DNA of 64,000 bases from JBBROS01 sp965260995 (lineage in GTDB: Bacteria; Pseudomonadota; Alphaproteobacteria; Acetobacterales; Acetobacteraceae): positions 2,195,050 to 2,259,049 of the forward strand of contig CBDHCD010000003.1 of the NCBI GenBank assembly GCA_965260995.1, in the 5' to 3' direction. Every line of letters starts with the position of its first letter. Positions within the stretch are counted from its first letter, which is position 1. Positions 34,233 through 42,989 of the stretch are shown piece after piece. The notes under the pieces are model-generated. The model was not told the DNA's origin. It ran no database searches and saw only the letters and a list, made by a program, of their open reading frames with translations. Both the position numbers and the translations under genes were made by a program.

Positions 34233-37200
34233 ATGGCGATGAAGACCTGGACAGGCTTGAGCGGCGACCCGTGGGCGAGCGCGTCCGACTGGACGCCCTC
34301 GGGGCCGCCCGCCGCCGGCGACGACGTGGCCATCACCGGCCGTCTCGGCACCGAGCCTGGCTCGGCCGACGCCTACGCCAAGCTGGGTGGCCCGGGCAGC
34401 GCCGCCAGCCTGTCGCTGTTCGGCAACGTCGCGCTGAGCGGCACCTTCGACGCCCGGGCGCTGTTCGTCGGCGACGCCGACACCCCGGCCGCCCTGCTGC
34501 TCGCCGCCAGCCGACTGGCCACGGCCTCGCTCATCGTGCTGAACGGCGAGGTGCGGGTGAGCGGGGCCGGGGCCACCCTGACGGTCGCCGGCGGCGTCAC
34601 CCTCGGCGGCGTCCGGCGCGACCCGGCCTCCTTCGCCGCCAACGCGCTGACGCTCGCCGCCGGGGCCAGGCTGCAGGCCGGCAGCCTGGCGCTGTCCCCC
34701 TCCTCGCTCGGCGTCACCGACGTGATCGCCGTCGACGAAGCCTCCAGCCTCGAGGTCGGCACCGCCGGCAGCGCCGCGGCCGGCAAGCTCACCATCGACG
34801 CCGGGCGCACCCTGAGCGGCGCCGGCGTCGTCTCCGCCAGCCGCGGCATCCTGAACCAGGGCACCGTCCTGGCGCAGGGCGGCGCGCTGATCCTGTCCAG
34901 CGTGGTGTCCGGGACCGGGCAACTGCGCATCGCCGACGGGGCGACGCTCTCGCTAACCAGCGCCGCGGGCGCCAGCACCGCGCCGGTCGCCTTCCTCGGC
35001 GCGGCCGGCACGCTGTCGATCGGCCGCTACGCCTCCAACATCGGCGCGGCCGGCACCGGCCTCAACCAGCAGGGCGTCATCAGCGGCTTCGTCCGGGGCG
35101 ACACCATCCATTACGGCAGCGACGGCACGATCAGCGCCGTCCGCTACCAGGCCGGCGGCACCGGCACCGGCACTGGCACCGGCACTGGCACTGGCAGCCT
35201 CACCCTGATCAGCGGGGCCACGACGGTCGGCTACCTGACCCTCGCCGGCAGCTACGCCGCCTCCAGCTTCCAGGTCACGCCCGGCATCGCCTCCGGCTAC
35301 GACATCGTCCTCGCCGCCAGCACGCCCGGGCCTGGTCCCGCCGGTCCCGGCACGGCAGCGCCCGATCCCTACCGATGGAGCGCCGGCGGCAGCGGGAGCT
35401 GGACCAACGCCGCCGCCTGGACCGACCTCGCCGCTGCTGGCCCCTCCACTCCTGGCTCCTCCACTCCTGGCCCCTCCACTCCTGGCCTGGCCGGCGTCGC
35501 GCCGGGCCGCAACAACCCCGTCACCATCGCCAACCGCTCGGCCACCGGCTACCAGGTCGTCACCGGCCCGGGCGACTCGTCCAGCCTGACGCTGCTGGGC
35601 AGCACGACGCTGGACGGCGCGTTCGCGACCGGGGCGCTCGCCGTGGGCGCGGCCGACACTCCCGGCGCGCTGAGCCTCGCCGCCGGCACCACCCTCGCCG
35701 CCGCCACCGCCACCCTGCTCTACGGCCCGTTGCAGGCGACGGGCATCGGCACCCGGCTGAGCGTGGCCGGGGCCGTGACGCTCGGCGGGCCGCGCGCCTA
35801 CGGCACCGCCTTCTCCGCCAACGTCCTCGCCGTCAACGCCGGCGCGGCGCTGCGGGCGGGCGGCCTCGTTCTCGTCGAACCAGCCAGCGGCGGCACCAGC
35901 AACGCCGTCATCGTCGATGCCGAGTCGAGCGTCGAGATCGGCGTCGCCGGCACCGCCGCCGCCGGCACCCTGACGGTCGATCCCGGCCGGGTCGTGGCCG
36001 GGTCGGGCAGCCTCTCGGCGGCCGGGGGCATCGTCAACGGCGGCACGATCCTGGCCCAAGGCGGCGCGCTGCGCCTGTCAAGCCCGGTGTCCGGCCCCGG
36101 CACCCTGCAGATCGGCGCGGGCGCCACGCTGGCCCTGCTCGGGACCCGGGCGGCCAGCACCGCGCCGGTCAGCTTCGCGGGGCCGGGCGGCACGTTGCAG
36201 GTCGCCGCCGACGGCTTGTCGGCGCAAGGCCCGATCAGCGGCTTCCTCCCCGGCGACGTCATCAACTACGCCGGCGACGCCGCGATCACCGGGGCCATCA
36301 CCGGCGCGACCTACCGCCCCGGCGGCGACGGGCGCGGCACTTTATCGCTGACGGGGTCGCTGACGGGCGGCGGCGCGGTGGTCGGGACGCTGACCCTCGC
36401 CGGGGCCTACGACGGCTACCGGTTCCAGGTCACGCCGGCCGCCAGCTACGGCTACGACGTCCGCATCACCTTCGCCGACCCGCTGTTCGACTCCGCCTAC
36501 TACCTGTCGCGCTACGCCGACGTGAAGGCGGCCGGGGCCGACCCCTACCAGCACTACATGCAGTACGGCTGGCGCGAGGGCCGCGACCCCGACCCGCTGT
36601 TCAGCACCCGCTACTACCTGGCCAACACCCCGGGCCTCGCCGCCTCGGGCGCGAACCCGCTGCTCGACTTCGAGCAGGGCGGCTGGCAGGCGGGCCGCAA
36701 CCCGTCCGCCGCCTTCAGCCTGGGCAGCTACCTGAGCGCCTACCCGGACGTGAAGGCCGCCGGCGTCAACCCGCTGCTGCACTTCCTGACCGTGGGCCAG
36801 GCCCAGGGCCGCGCCTCCTTCCCGGTGGCCGGGCCCGCCGATCCCGGCGTCGACGCCGCCTACTACTACGCGACCTACGCCGATGTCAGGACCGCCGGCA
36901 TCGACGCCGGCGCGCACTACCACGCGAGCGGCGCGCGTGAGGGCCGCAACCCGAACGCCTGGTTCGACACCCGGTATTACCTGGCCCAGAACCCCGACGT
37001 CGCCGCCGCGGGGGCCGATCCGCTGCTGCACTACGAGCAGTACGGCTGGCGCGAGGGCCGCGAGCCGAGCCTGCTGTTCTCCGACCGCGCCTACCTCGCC
37101 AGCTACGCCGACGTCCGGGCGGCCGGGGTCAACCCGCTGCTGCACTACATCGGCTACGGCAAGGCCGAGGGCCGCGTCGCCGCCCTGCCCGGCGGCGACG

Positions 37201-37577
37201 CCCCGGCCGACCCGCTGGTCGACGCCGCCTACTACGACACCCAGCTCGGCGCGACGCTGATCCCCGCCGGCGCGGCCGGCGCCCGCCAAGCCGCCTGGAG
37301 CTACGACGCCTCCGGCTGGCAGCGCGGCCTCGACCCGGACGCCTGGTTCGACACCAAGTACTACCTGGCGCACAACCCCGACGTCGCCGCCGCCCACGTC
37401 AACCCCTTGCTCCACTACGAGGGCTACGGCTGGCGCGAGGGCCGCGACCCGTCGGCGGCGTTCAGCGTCGCGAAATACCTCGGCGCCTACGCCGACGTGC
37501 GGGCGGCCGGCATCGAGCCGTTGCAGCATTACGTGCTGCACGGCCAAGCGGAAGGCCGGGTGGCCTTCGCCGCCTGA
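34233..37577 (+). CDS. Large repetitive surface or secreted protein with nine YYL/HY modules
   Basis: 1114 residues with no N-terminal signal peptide. Residues 1-375 and 376-745 are two copies of one beta-rich passenger-like region: each has a W..GSW/GDPW opening, a GVTLGG or AVTLGG block, QGGAL, and an FQVTP…GYD ending. Residues about 750-1114 hold nine modules of roughly 38-45 residues in three triads, with the core (Y)YLxxxxDVxAAGxxPLxHY…GWREGR. Such modules are common in large extracellular proteins of Alphaproteobacteria. Lack of a signal peptide suggests type I or similar export, but no RTX nonapeptides and no secretion genes are seen here. Function unknown; adhesion or surface-layer role is inference. 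Confidence 0.75.
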   Translation: MAMKTWTGLSGDPWASASDWTPSGPPAAGDDVAITGRLGTEPGSADAYAKLGGPGSAASLSLFGNVALSGTFDARALFVGDADTPAALLLAASRLATASLIVLNGEVRVSGAGATLTVAGGVTLGGVRRDPASFAANALTLAAGARLQAGSLALSPSSLGVTDVIAVDEASSLEVGTAGSAAAGKLTIDAGRTLSGAGVVSASRGILNQGTVLAQGGALILSSVVSGTGQLRIADGATLSLTSAAGASTAPVAFLGAAGTLSIGRYASNIGAAGTGLNQQGVISGFVRGDTIHYGSDGTISAVRYQAGGTGTGTGTGTGTGSLTLISGATTVGYLTLAGSYAASSFQVTPGIASGYDIVLAASTPGPGPAGPGTAAPDPYRWSAGGSGSWTNAAAWTDLAAAGPSTPGSSTPGPSTPGLAGVAPGRNNPVTIANRSATGYQVVTGPGDSSSLTLLGSTTLDGAFATGALAVGAADTPGALSLAAGTTLAAATATLLYGPLQATGIGTRLSVAGAVTLGGPRAYGTAFSANVLAVNAGAALRAGGLVLVEPASGGTSNAVIVDAESSVEIGVAGTAAAGTLTVDPGRVVAGSGSLSAAGGIVNGGTILAQGGALRLSSPVSGPGTLQIGAGATLALLGTRAASTAPVSFAGPGGTLQVAADGLSAQGPISGFLPGDVINYAGDAAITGAITGATYRPGGDGRGTLSLTGSLTGGGAVVGTLTLAGAYDGYRFQVTPAASYGYDVRITFADPLFDSAYYLSRYADVKAAGADPYQHYMQYGWREGRDPDPLFSTRYYLANTPGLAASGANPLLDFEQGGWQAGRNPSAAFSLGSYLSAYPDVKAAGVNPLLHFLTVGQAQGRASFPVAGPADPGVDAAYYYATYADVRTAGIDAGAHYHASGAREGRNPNAWFDTRYYLAQNPDVAAAGADPLLHYEQYGWREGREPSLLFSDRAYLASYADVRAAGVNPLLHYIGYGKAEGRVAALPGGDAPADPLVDAAYYDTQLGATLIPAGAAGARQAAWSYDASGWQRGLDPDAWFDTKYYLAHNPDVAAAHVNPLLHYEGYGWREGRDPSAAFSVAKYLGAYADVRAAGIEPLQHYVLHGQAEGRVAFAA

Positions 37578-37583
37578 CGCCGG

Positions 37584-39089
37584 TCACGCCTCGCGATGCC
37601 CCGCCTCGAAGCAGTCCCGCACCAGCCGGTCCAGCAGGCGCGCGCCCCAGCCGGTCGGGCCGGCCGTGTGGCGGTCGCTCGCCGCCTCGTGGCTTTCCAC
37701 GCCCGCGATGTCGAGGTGCGCCCAGTGGGCGTCGGCCACGAAGCGGTGCAGGAAGTGCGCGGCGTGGCAGGCGTCCGGCTGCCGCCCGCCGTCGGCGCAT
37801 TGCCGGATGTCGGCCACCTCGCTGTCCAGCGCCTCGCCGTAGCCCGGGTGCAGCGGCATCCGCCACGTCCGCTCGCCGACCGCCGTGCCCGCCGCCGCCA
37901 CGGCCGCGGCCAGGCCGTCGTCGGTGGCGAACAGCCCGGCCCGGTCGTGGCCGAGCGCGGTGACGATGCTGCCCGTCAGCGTGCCGAGGTCGATCACCAG
38001 CCGCGGCCGGACGGTCGCCACCCCCCAGGCCAGCGCGTCGGCCAGGACCAGGCGGCCCTCGGCGTCGGTGTCGACGACCTCGACGGTGAGGCCGCCCCGC
38101 ATCCGCAGCACGTCGCCGGGCCGGTAGCTGCGCGCGCCGACCGCGTTCTCGGCCAAGGCCAGCAGGGCGACGACCGGGACGGGGGAGCGCCGCAGCGCCA
38201 GCGCCAGCATCGCGCCGGCGCAGGCCGCCGCCCCCGCCATGTCGGCCCGCATCTCCCACATCCCGTCCGCCGGCTTGATGCACAGGCCGCCGGTGTCGAA
38301 GGTGATGCCCTTGCCGACGAGCAGCACCGGGCCGCGGCCATCGCCGCCGCCGTCCTTGGCCCGGTTCTTGGCTCCGCCCTCTGCCCCGTCCTCTGCCCCG
38401 TCCCCGGCCTTGGCGGCCCAGCGCAGCGCCACCAGGCAGGGGGGGTGGGCGCTGCCGCCGCCGACCGCCAGCAGCCCGCCGAACCCTTCCGCCAGGAGCT
38501 GCTTGGCGTCCAGCACCTCCACCTCGACGCCGTGCCGTTCCAGCATCGACAGCCGGGCGGCGAAGCCCGCGGGCGTCAGCGCGTTGCCCGGCTCCACGAC
38601 CAAGTCGCGGGCGAACAGCGCGCCTCGCACGCCGGGGCCGAGCGCCGCCCAGGCCGCCTCCGCCGCGGCCGGGTCGTTGACCAGCACGTCGATCGCCGAC
38701 AGCGCCGGGCGCTCCGGGTCGGGCCGGGTCCGCAGCCGGTCGAACCGCCAGGCGCGCAGCACGGCCCCGGCGGCGAACCGCGCCGCGTCCGCTGGCGACC
38801 AGCGGCGCGCGTCGATGGCGATGCGCGCCACCGCGCCGAGCCGGGCCGCGGCGACCGCGCCCGCCGCCTCCAGGTCGGCGTCGCAGCGCACCAGCAGCAG
38901 CCGGCGCTTCTGGGTCAGCACCTCCGCCACCTGTCCGGCCCGCGGCCCGAACCCCGCCCGCGCCGCCCGCCCGGCTTTCGGCGGCGCGGCCCCTTCGGCC
39001 ACCGGCACGGCCCGGACCGCCGCCTCGCTCGCCTGGGTGAACCGGGGCGTGATGCCCGGCGTGACGATGCCTGGCGTGGTGCTCGGCAC
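37584..39089 (-). CDS. Second M17 leucyl aminopeptidase-family protein
   Basis: 501 residues from a GTG at 39089, three bases after the pepA stop. Metal and catalytic residues of the family are kept: VGKGITFDTGG, MWEMRADMAGA and VVDTDAEGRLVLADAL. Relative to PepA it has a longer N-terminus and a Gly/Ala/Asp/Lys linker (about residues 228-250) with short repeats. It should remove N-terminal residues from peptides in the cytoplasm, possibly with a specificity different from the upstream paralogue. Confidence 0.88.
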   Translation of the reverse strand: MPSTTPGIVTPGITPRFTQASEAAVRAVPVAEGAAPPKAGRAARAGFGPRAGQVAEVLTQKRRLLLVRCDADLEAAGAVAAARLGAVARIAIDARRWSPADAARFAAGAVLRAWRFDRLRTRPDPERPALSAIDVLVNDPAAAEAAWAALGPGVRGALFARDLVVEPGNALTPAGFAARLSMLERHGVEVEVLDAKQLLAEGFGGLLAVGGGSAHPPCLVALRWAAKAGDGAEDGAEGGAKNRAKDGGGDGRGPVLLVGKGITFDTGGLCIKPADGMWEMRADMAGAAACAGAMLALALRRSPVPVVALLALAENAVGARSYRPGDVLRMRGGLTVEVVDTDAEGRLVLADALAWGVATVRPRLVIDLGTLTGSIVTALGHDRAGLFATDDGLAAAVAAAGTAVGERTWRMPLHPGYGEALDSEVADIRQCADGGRQPDACHAAHFLHRFVADAHWAHLDIAGVESHEAASDRHTAGPTGWGARLLDRLVRDCFEAGHREA

Positions 39090-39091
39090 CC

Positions 39092-40588
39092 TCAGGAGGC
39101 CTCGTAGTGCTCCGCCACCAGGCGGTCGAGCAGGCGGAGGCCGAACGCGGTCGCGCCTTTCGGGATCGTCGCCGTGTCCTTGGTGCTCCAGGCCATCCCG
39201 GCGATGTCGAGGTGCGCCCAGGGGCCGCGCACGAAGCGCTGCACGAACTGCGCGCCGATGATCGCCCCGGCCGGGCGGCCGCCGATGTTCTTCATGTCGG
39301 CGATGTCGCTGCGGATCAGCTTGTCGTACGCCTTGCCCAGCGGCATCCGCCACACCGCCTCGCCGGTCGCCTCCCCGGCCTTGACGAGCTTCTCCGCCAG
39401 GGCGTCGTCGTTGCTGAACAGCCCGGCGTACTCGTGGCCGAGGCCGACGATGATGGCCCCGGTCAAGGTCGCCAGGTCCACGGTCAGCACCGGGTCGAAG
39501 CGGTCCTGCGCGTACCAGATCACGTCCGCCAGCAGGAGGCGGCCCTCGGCGTCGGTGTTCAGCACCTCGATCGTCTGCCCCGACAGGCTGGTCACCACGT
39601 CGCCCGGGCGCTGCGCGTTGCCGCTCAGCATGTTCTCGGCCAGGCCGACGACGCCGACGACGTTGGCGCGCGCCTTACGCCCGGCCAGCGCCGCCATCAG
39701 CCCCACCACCGCGCCGGCCCCGGCCATGTCCCACTTCATGTCGCCCATGCCGGCGGCGGGCTTGATGCTGATGCCGCCGCTGTCGAAGGTGACGCCCTTG
39801 CCGACGAAGCACACGGGCTTGGCCCCGTCCTGGCCGCCCTGCCAGCGCATCACCACCACCCGCGGCTCGTTGTCGCTGCCTTGCGACACGCCGAGCAGCG
39901 CCCCGAACCCCTTCTCCGCCAGCTCGGCCGGCCCCAGCACCTCGACCTCGACGCCGAGTTCTGCCAGGCCGCGGCACCGCTCGGCCATCTCGGCCGGGTT
40001 CAGCACGTTGGCGGGCTCGCTGATCAGGTCGCGCGACAGCGCCGTGCCGCGCGCCAGCGCCTCGGCGGCCGGCCACGCGGCGCGGGCCGCCTCGGGATCA
40101 TCGGTCAGCACGCGCAGGGTGGCCAGCTTCGGCTTGGCGTCGGCGTCCTCCTTGGTGCGGTAGCGGTCGAAGCGGTAGCTGCGCAGCACCGCGCCGAGGG
40201 CTGCGCGGGCGGCGTGCTCCGGCGGCATCCCGTCGACCGCGAGCGCCGCCCGCGCGTCGCGCGACAGCGCCGCCGCCGCGGCACCGCCCGCCTCCTCCAT
40301 GCCGCGCGGCGTGTGGTCCTCGGGCTTGCCGACGCCCACCAGCACCACGCGCTGCAGCCCGGCCCCGGGGGCGAGCATGGTGCAGGCCTTGCCTTTCTTG
40401 CCGGTGAACTCGGCCGCCGCCATCGCCCGGCCGATCGCGCCGCCACACGCCTGGTCCAGCGCCGCCCCCATCCCTTGCAGGCCCTGGCCCTCGATCAGCA
40501 GCAAGGCGACCGCGCCGCCCTCGGGCAGCAGCGAGGCGGCGTCGCCGCCCTCGGGAGGCGATGCCGCCTGAAAATCGATGTCGAGCAT
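39092..40588 (-). CDS. pepA: Leucyl aminopeptidase (M17)
   Basis: 498 residues. A GAGGATC ribosome-binding site precedes the ATG at 40588. The active-site set is complete: VGKGVTFDSGGISIKPA, MKWDMAGAG and the signature NTDAEGRLLLAD. The enzyme is normally a Mn/Zn hexamer in the cytoplasm; family members can also bind DNA as recombination accessory or regulatory proteins. Followed directly by a paralogue. Confidence 0.94.
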   Translation of the reverse strand: MLDIDFQAASPPEGGDAASLLPEGGAVALLLIEGQGLQGMGAALDQACGGAIGRAMAAAEFTGKKGKACTMLAPGAGLQRVVLVGVGKPEDHTPRGMEEAGGAAAAALSRDARAALAVDGMPPEHAARAALGAVLRSYRFDRYRTKEDADAKPKLATLRVLTDDPEAARAAWPAAEALARGTALSRDLISEPANVLNPAEMAERCRGLAELGVEVEVLGPAELAEKGFGALLGVSQGSDNEPRVVVMRWQGGQDGAKPVCFVGKGVTFDSGGISIKPAAGMGDMKWDMAGAGAVVGLMAALAGRKARANVVGVVGLAENMLSGNAQRPGDVVTSLSGQTIEVLNTDAEGRLLLADVIWYAQDRFDPVLTVDLATLTGAIIVGLGHEYAGLFSNDDALAEKLVKAGEATGEAVWRMPLGKAYDKLIRSDIADMKNIGGRPAGAIIGAQFVQRFVRGPWAHLDIAGMAWSTKDTATIPKGATAFGLRLLDRLVAEHYEAS

Positions 40589-40708
40589 GAATGATCCTCG
40601 CGTGAAGGCGCGGACTGTAGCAGCGCCGCCGGGCATTTCCAGGGCCGCGCCTTGCCGCCCGGTCCTCGCCCAGTCGCTGCCCGGCCCCCGCGCTTGGCTT
40701 GACGCCGG

Positions 40709-41497
40709 ATGACCGTTACACTTGCGACCATGAACGACGCCGCCCTGCTGAGCCTGGCCGCAGACCTCGCGCGCCGCGCCGGGGCGGTGATCCTCGCCGT
40801 GCGCGCGCGCGGGTTCGAGACCCTCAAGAAGCGCGACGCCAGCCCGGTGACCGAGGCCGACCACGCCGCCGAGGCGCTGATCCTCGAAGGCCTGCGGGCC
40901 GCCGCCCCCCACATTCCCGTGATCGCCGAGGAGGAGGTCGAGGCCGGCCACCGCCACGAGCCGGGCCGCGAGTACTGGCTAGTCGATCCGCTGGACGGCA
41001 CCCGCGAGTTCAGCGCGCTGCGCGACGAGTTCACCGTCAACATCGGCCTGGTGCGCGACGGCCGCCCGGTGCTGGGCGTGGTCGGCGTCCCCGCCTACGG
41101 CGAGCTGTTCGGGGCCGCGCTCGGCCCGCGGCCCCGCGCCTGGAAGCGCAACGGCGCCGGCGAACGGGACATCCGCGCCCGCCGCCCTCCGGACGCCGGC
41201 CTGCACGTGCTCGCCAGCCGCTCCTTCGCCAGCGACCCGAGGCTCGGCGCGTTCCTGCGCGGCCGGACGATCGCGGAGGTGACCAACATCGGTTCCGCGC
41301 TCAAGATCGTGCGGGTGGCGGAAGGCGCTGGCGACCTCTACCCCCGCTTCGGCCGCACGATGGAGTGGGACACCGCGGCGCCCCAGGCGATCCTGGAAGC
41401 CGCCGGCGGCCACCTGCGCGACATGCAGGGCGCGCCGCTCGGCTACGGCAAGCCGGGTTGGGAGAACCCGCCCTTCGTCTGCACGGGTGCGGCGTGA
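40709..41497 (+). CDS. cysQ: Inositol monophosphatase-family protein, CysQ-like
   Basis: 262 residues, or 255 if translation begins at the ATG at 40730; neither start has a strong ribosome-binding site. Metal-binding residues are in IAEEEVEAG, VDPLDGTREF and MEWDTAAPQAIL. This pattern suits 3'(2'),5'-bisphosphate nucleotidases, which clear PAP from sulfate assimilation, but other phosphatases of the fold cannot be excluded. Its stop codon lies in GCGGCGTGACCG, the sequence next to which the IS1111-type element is inserted. Confidence 0.82.
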   Translation: MTVTLATMNDAALLSLAADLARRAGAVILAVRARGFETLKKRDASPVTEADHAAEALILEGLRAAAPHIPVIAEEEVEAGHRHEPGREYWLVDPLDGTREFSALRDEFTVNIGLVRDGRPVLGVVGVPAYGELFGAALGPRPRAWKRNGAGERDIRARRPPDAGLHVLASRSFASDPRLGAFLRGRTIAEVTNIGSALKIVRVAEGAGDLYPRFGRTMEWDTAAPQAILEAAGGHLRDMQGAPLGYGKPGWENPPFVCTGAA

Positions 41498-41510
41498 CCG
41501 GTGTTGTTGG

Positions 41511-41522
41511 TGTGGACGGCCC
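41511..41522. repeat. Left subterminal inverted repeat of the IS1111-type element
   Basis: TGTGGACGGCCC, exact inverse of 42889-42900. Confidence 0.85.
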
Positions 41523-41583
41523 CCGGCGGCATCGGGTGTGCCAGAATGAGGTCGGTGTTGATCTCAAACAAAGGAGACCGTCC

Positions 41584-42621
41584 GTGGACCAGATTAGCCG
41601 AATTGGGATGGACACGTCGAAGCATGTTTTCCAGCTGCATGGGGTGAACGCCGCCGAGGCGCCGGTTTTGCGCAGGAAGCTGCGGCGCAAGGAGATGGTG
41701 GCGTTCTTCGAGAAGCTTGCGCCGACGGTGGTCGCGATTGAGGCCTGCGGCGCAAGCCACCATTGGGCACGGCTGTTGCAGTCGTTCGGGCATACGGTGA
41801 AGTTGATCCCGCCCCAGCTGGTCAAGCCCTACGTCAAGCGCGGCAAGAACGACGCGGCCGACGCTGAAGCGCTGTGCGAGGCGATGAGCCGGCCGACGAT
41901 GCGCTTCGTGCCGGTGAAGTCGCCCGAGCAGCAGGCGGCGTTGATGCTGGTCAGCGTGCGCGACCGGCTGATCCGCAACCGCACGCAGCTGGCCAACGCC
42001 ATTCGCGGCCATGCCGCCGAGTTCGGCCTCACTGCCGCAAAAGGCATGGCCCACCTGGTTCCACTGCTTGATCGCATCCAGGTCGACGAGAGCCTGCCCT
42101 CCTTGGCTCGGGACCTGTTTGCCACTCAGGCCAAGGAATACGAACAGCTGCAGACCCAGATCGACGCGGTCGATGCCCAGCTCATGGCCCGGCACCGGGC
42201 CGACGATTGTAGCCGGCGCCTTGCCAAGATACCGGGCGTTGGCCCAATCGGCGCCATGCTGCTGACGATGAAAACCCCAGAGCCCGAGCTGTTCCGATCG
42301 GGGCGGCAGTTCGCGGCCTGGATCGGCTTGACGCCCAGGGATCACTCGACCGCAGGCAAAGTAAGGCTCGGCGTCATCACGCGAGCCGGCGACGAGGGAT
42401 TGCGCAGCGTGCTGGTCGTCGGGGCGACCGCTGTGATCCAGCAGGCGCAACGCCACGGAAGAGCGTCACCTTGGCTGGCCGCACTCCTCAAGCGCAAGTC
42501 ACCGAAGCTGGCCGCCGTGGCTTTGGCCAACAAGATGGCGCGCGTCGCCTGGAAGCTGATGCTGACAGGCGAAGCCTACACCGCACCGCCTGCGCCTGCT
42601 GCTTTGGCCGGCGCGGCCTAG
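41584..42621 (+). CDS. IS110-family DEDD transposase
   Basis: 345 residues from a GTG preceded by AAAGGAGA. The N-terminal RuvC-like DEDD domain shows IGMDTSKHVFQL, VAIEACGASHHW and KRGKNDAADAEA; the C-terminal domain has IPGVGPIGAMLL, AAWIGLTPRDHSTAGK (with the conserved Ser) and the GDEGLRSVLVVGA region. These enzymes recombine DNA guided by a structured noncoding RNA from the element. The frame is intact, so the copy may be active. Confidence 0.93.
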   Translation: MDQISRIGMDTSKHVFQLHGVNAAEAPVLRRKLRRKEMVAFFEKLAPTVVAIEACGASHHWARLLQSFGHTVKLIPPQLVKPYVKRGKNDAADAEALCEAMSRPTMRFVPVKSPEQQAALMLVSVRDRLIRNRTQLANAIRGHAAEFGLTAAKGMAHLVPLLDRIQVDESLPSLARDLFATQAKEYEQLQTQIDAVDAQLMARHRADDCSRRLAKIPGVGPIGAMLLTMKTPEPELFRSGRQFAAWIGLTPRDHSTAGKVRLGVITRAGDEGLRSVLVVGATAVIQQAQRHGRASPWLAALLKRKSPKLAAVALANKMARVAWKLMLTGEAYTAPPAPAALAGAA

Positions 42622-42888
42622 AGATCGGCCAGACACGGGGAGCACCTGAACTGCAACCGTGCTGAGCTGATGCCAGAGCTTGCAAGACGATAAGCAGATG
42701 GTGCGATCGATCGATCCACGACGCGGGACACTCCGGCTGAGCCAATGGCCCTCTTGCGGCCGCGGTGTTGTTTGGAACCCTTGTCGCGGAAACCATCTTG
42801 GCCAGCGCTCATGTGCGAGCGCAACGACAGGCCGGACATATGGACGCAAGCGATCTGATCAAAGCACTGCAAAACACCTTGCAAGAAC
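42622..42888 (+). ncRNA. Noncoding right end, candidate bridge RNA (seekRNA) region
   Basis: 267 bases between the transposase stop and the right subterminal repeat contain no plausible gene. In IS1111 elements the target- and donor-guiding RNA is encoded here. In support, the ten bases CGGTGTTGTT at 42763-42772 reappear at the element's left tip (41499-41508), as expected if a guide loop matches donor DNA. Ends of the RNA and its target loop are not resolved. Confidence 0.45.
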
Positions 42889-42900
42889 GGGCCGTCCACA
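42889..42900. repeat. Right subterminal inverted repeat of the IS1111-type element
   Basis: GGGCCGTCCACA, exact inverse of 41511-41522. Confidence 0.85.
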
Positions 42901-42911
42901 TATGGTCCGCA

Positions 42912-42989
42912 GGGCGCGGCGTGACCGCCGCTCTTTCGCACGGGCGCGGCGTGACCGCCGTTCGCCGCACGGGCGCGGCGTGACCGCCG
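42912..42989. repeat. Three tandem copies of the IS target-like site
   Basis: The 19-mer GGGCGCGGCGTGACCGCCG occurs at 42912-42930, 42942-42960 and 42971-42989, spaced 30 and 29 bases apart. The cysQ end at 41485-41500 carries the same sequence with one change (T for C) up to GTGACCG. The last copy contains the Sua5 start codon. Confidence 0.88.

Larger units (their letters stand above)
41501..42911 (+). mobile_element. IS110-family element, IS1111 group
   Basis: About 1.4 kb. A single DEDD transposase is flanked by perfect 12-bp subterminal inverted repeats (41511-41522 and 42889-42900), set back roughly 10 bases from the inferred ends. That arrangement and a long noncoding right end characterise the IS1111 group. 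Ends are inferred from where chromosomal GCGGCGTGACCG sequence resumes on each side; exact tips are uncertain by a few bases. It separates the cysQ-like gene from the Sua5 gene, which would otherwise overlap. Confidence 0.85.

Noticed and set aside
35150..35200. GGCACC/GGCACT repeat as a possible frameshifting phase-variation tract
   Set aside because: Units are multiples of three bases, so copy-number change would alter length but not reading frame.
42912..42989. Possible CRISPR-like array from the three 19-bp repeats
   Set aside because: Only three copies, spacers of 10-11 bp, no leader and no cas genes; the repeats match the flank of the IS element instead.
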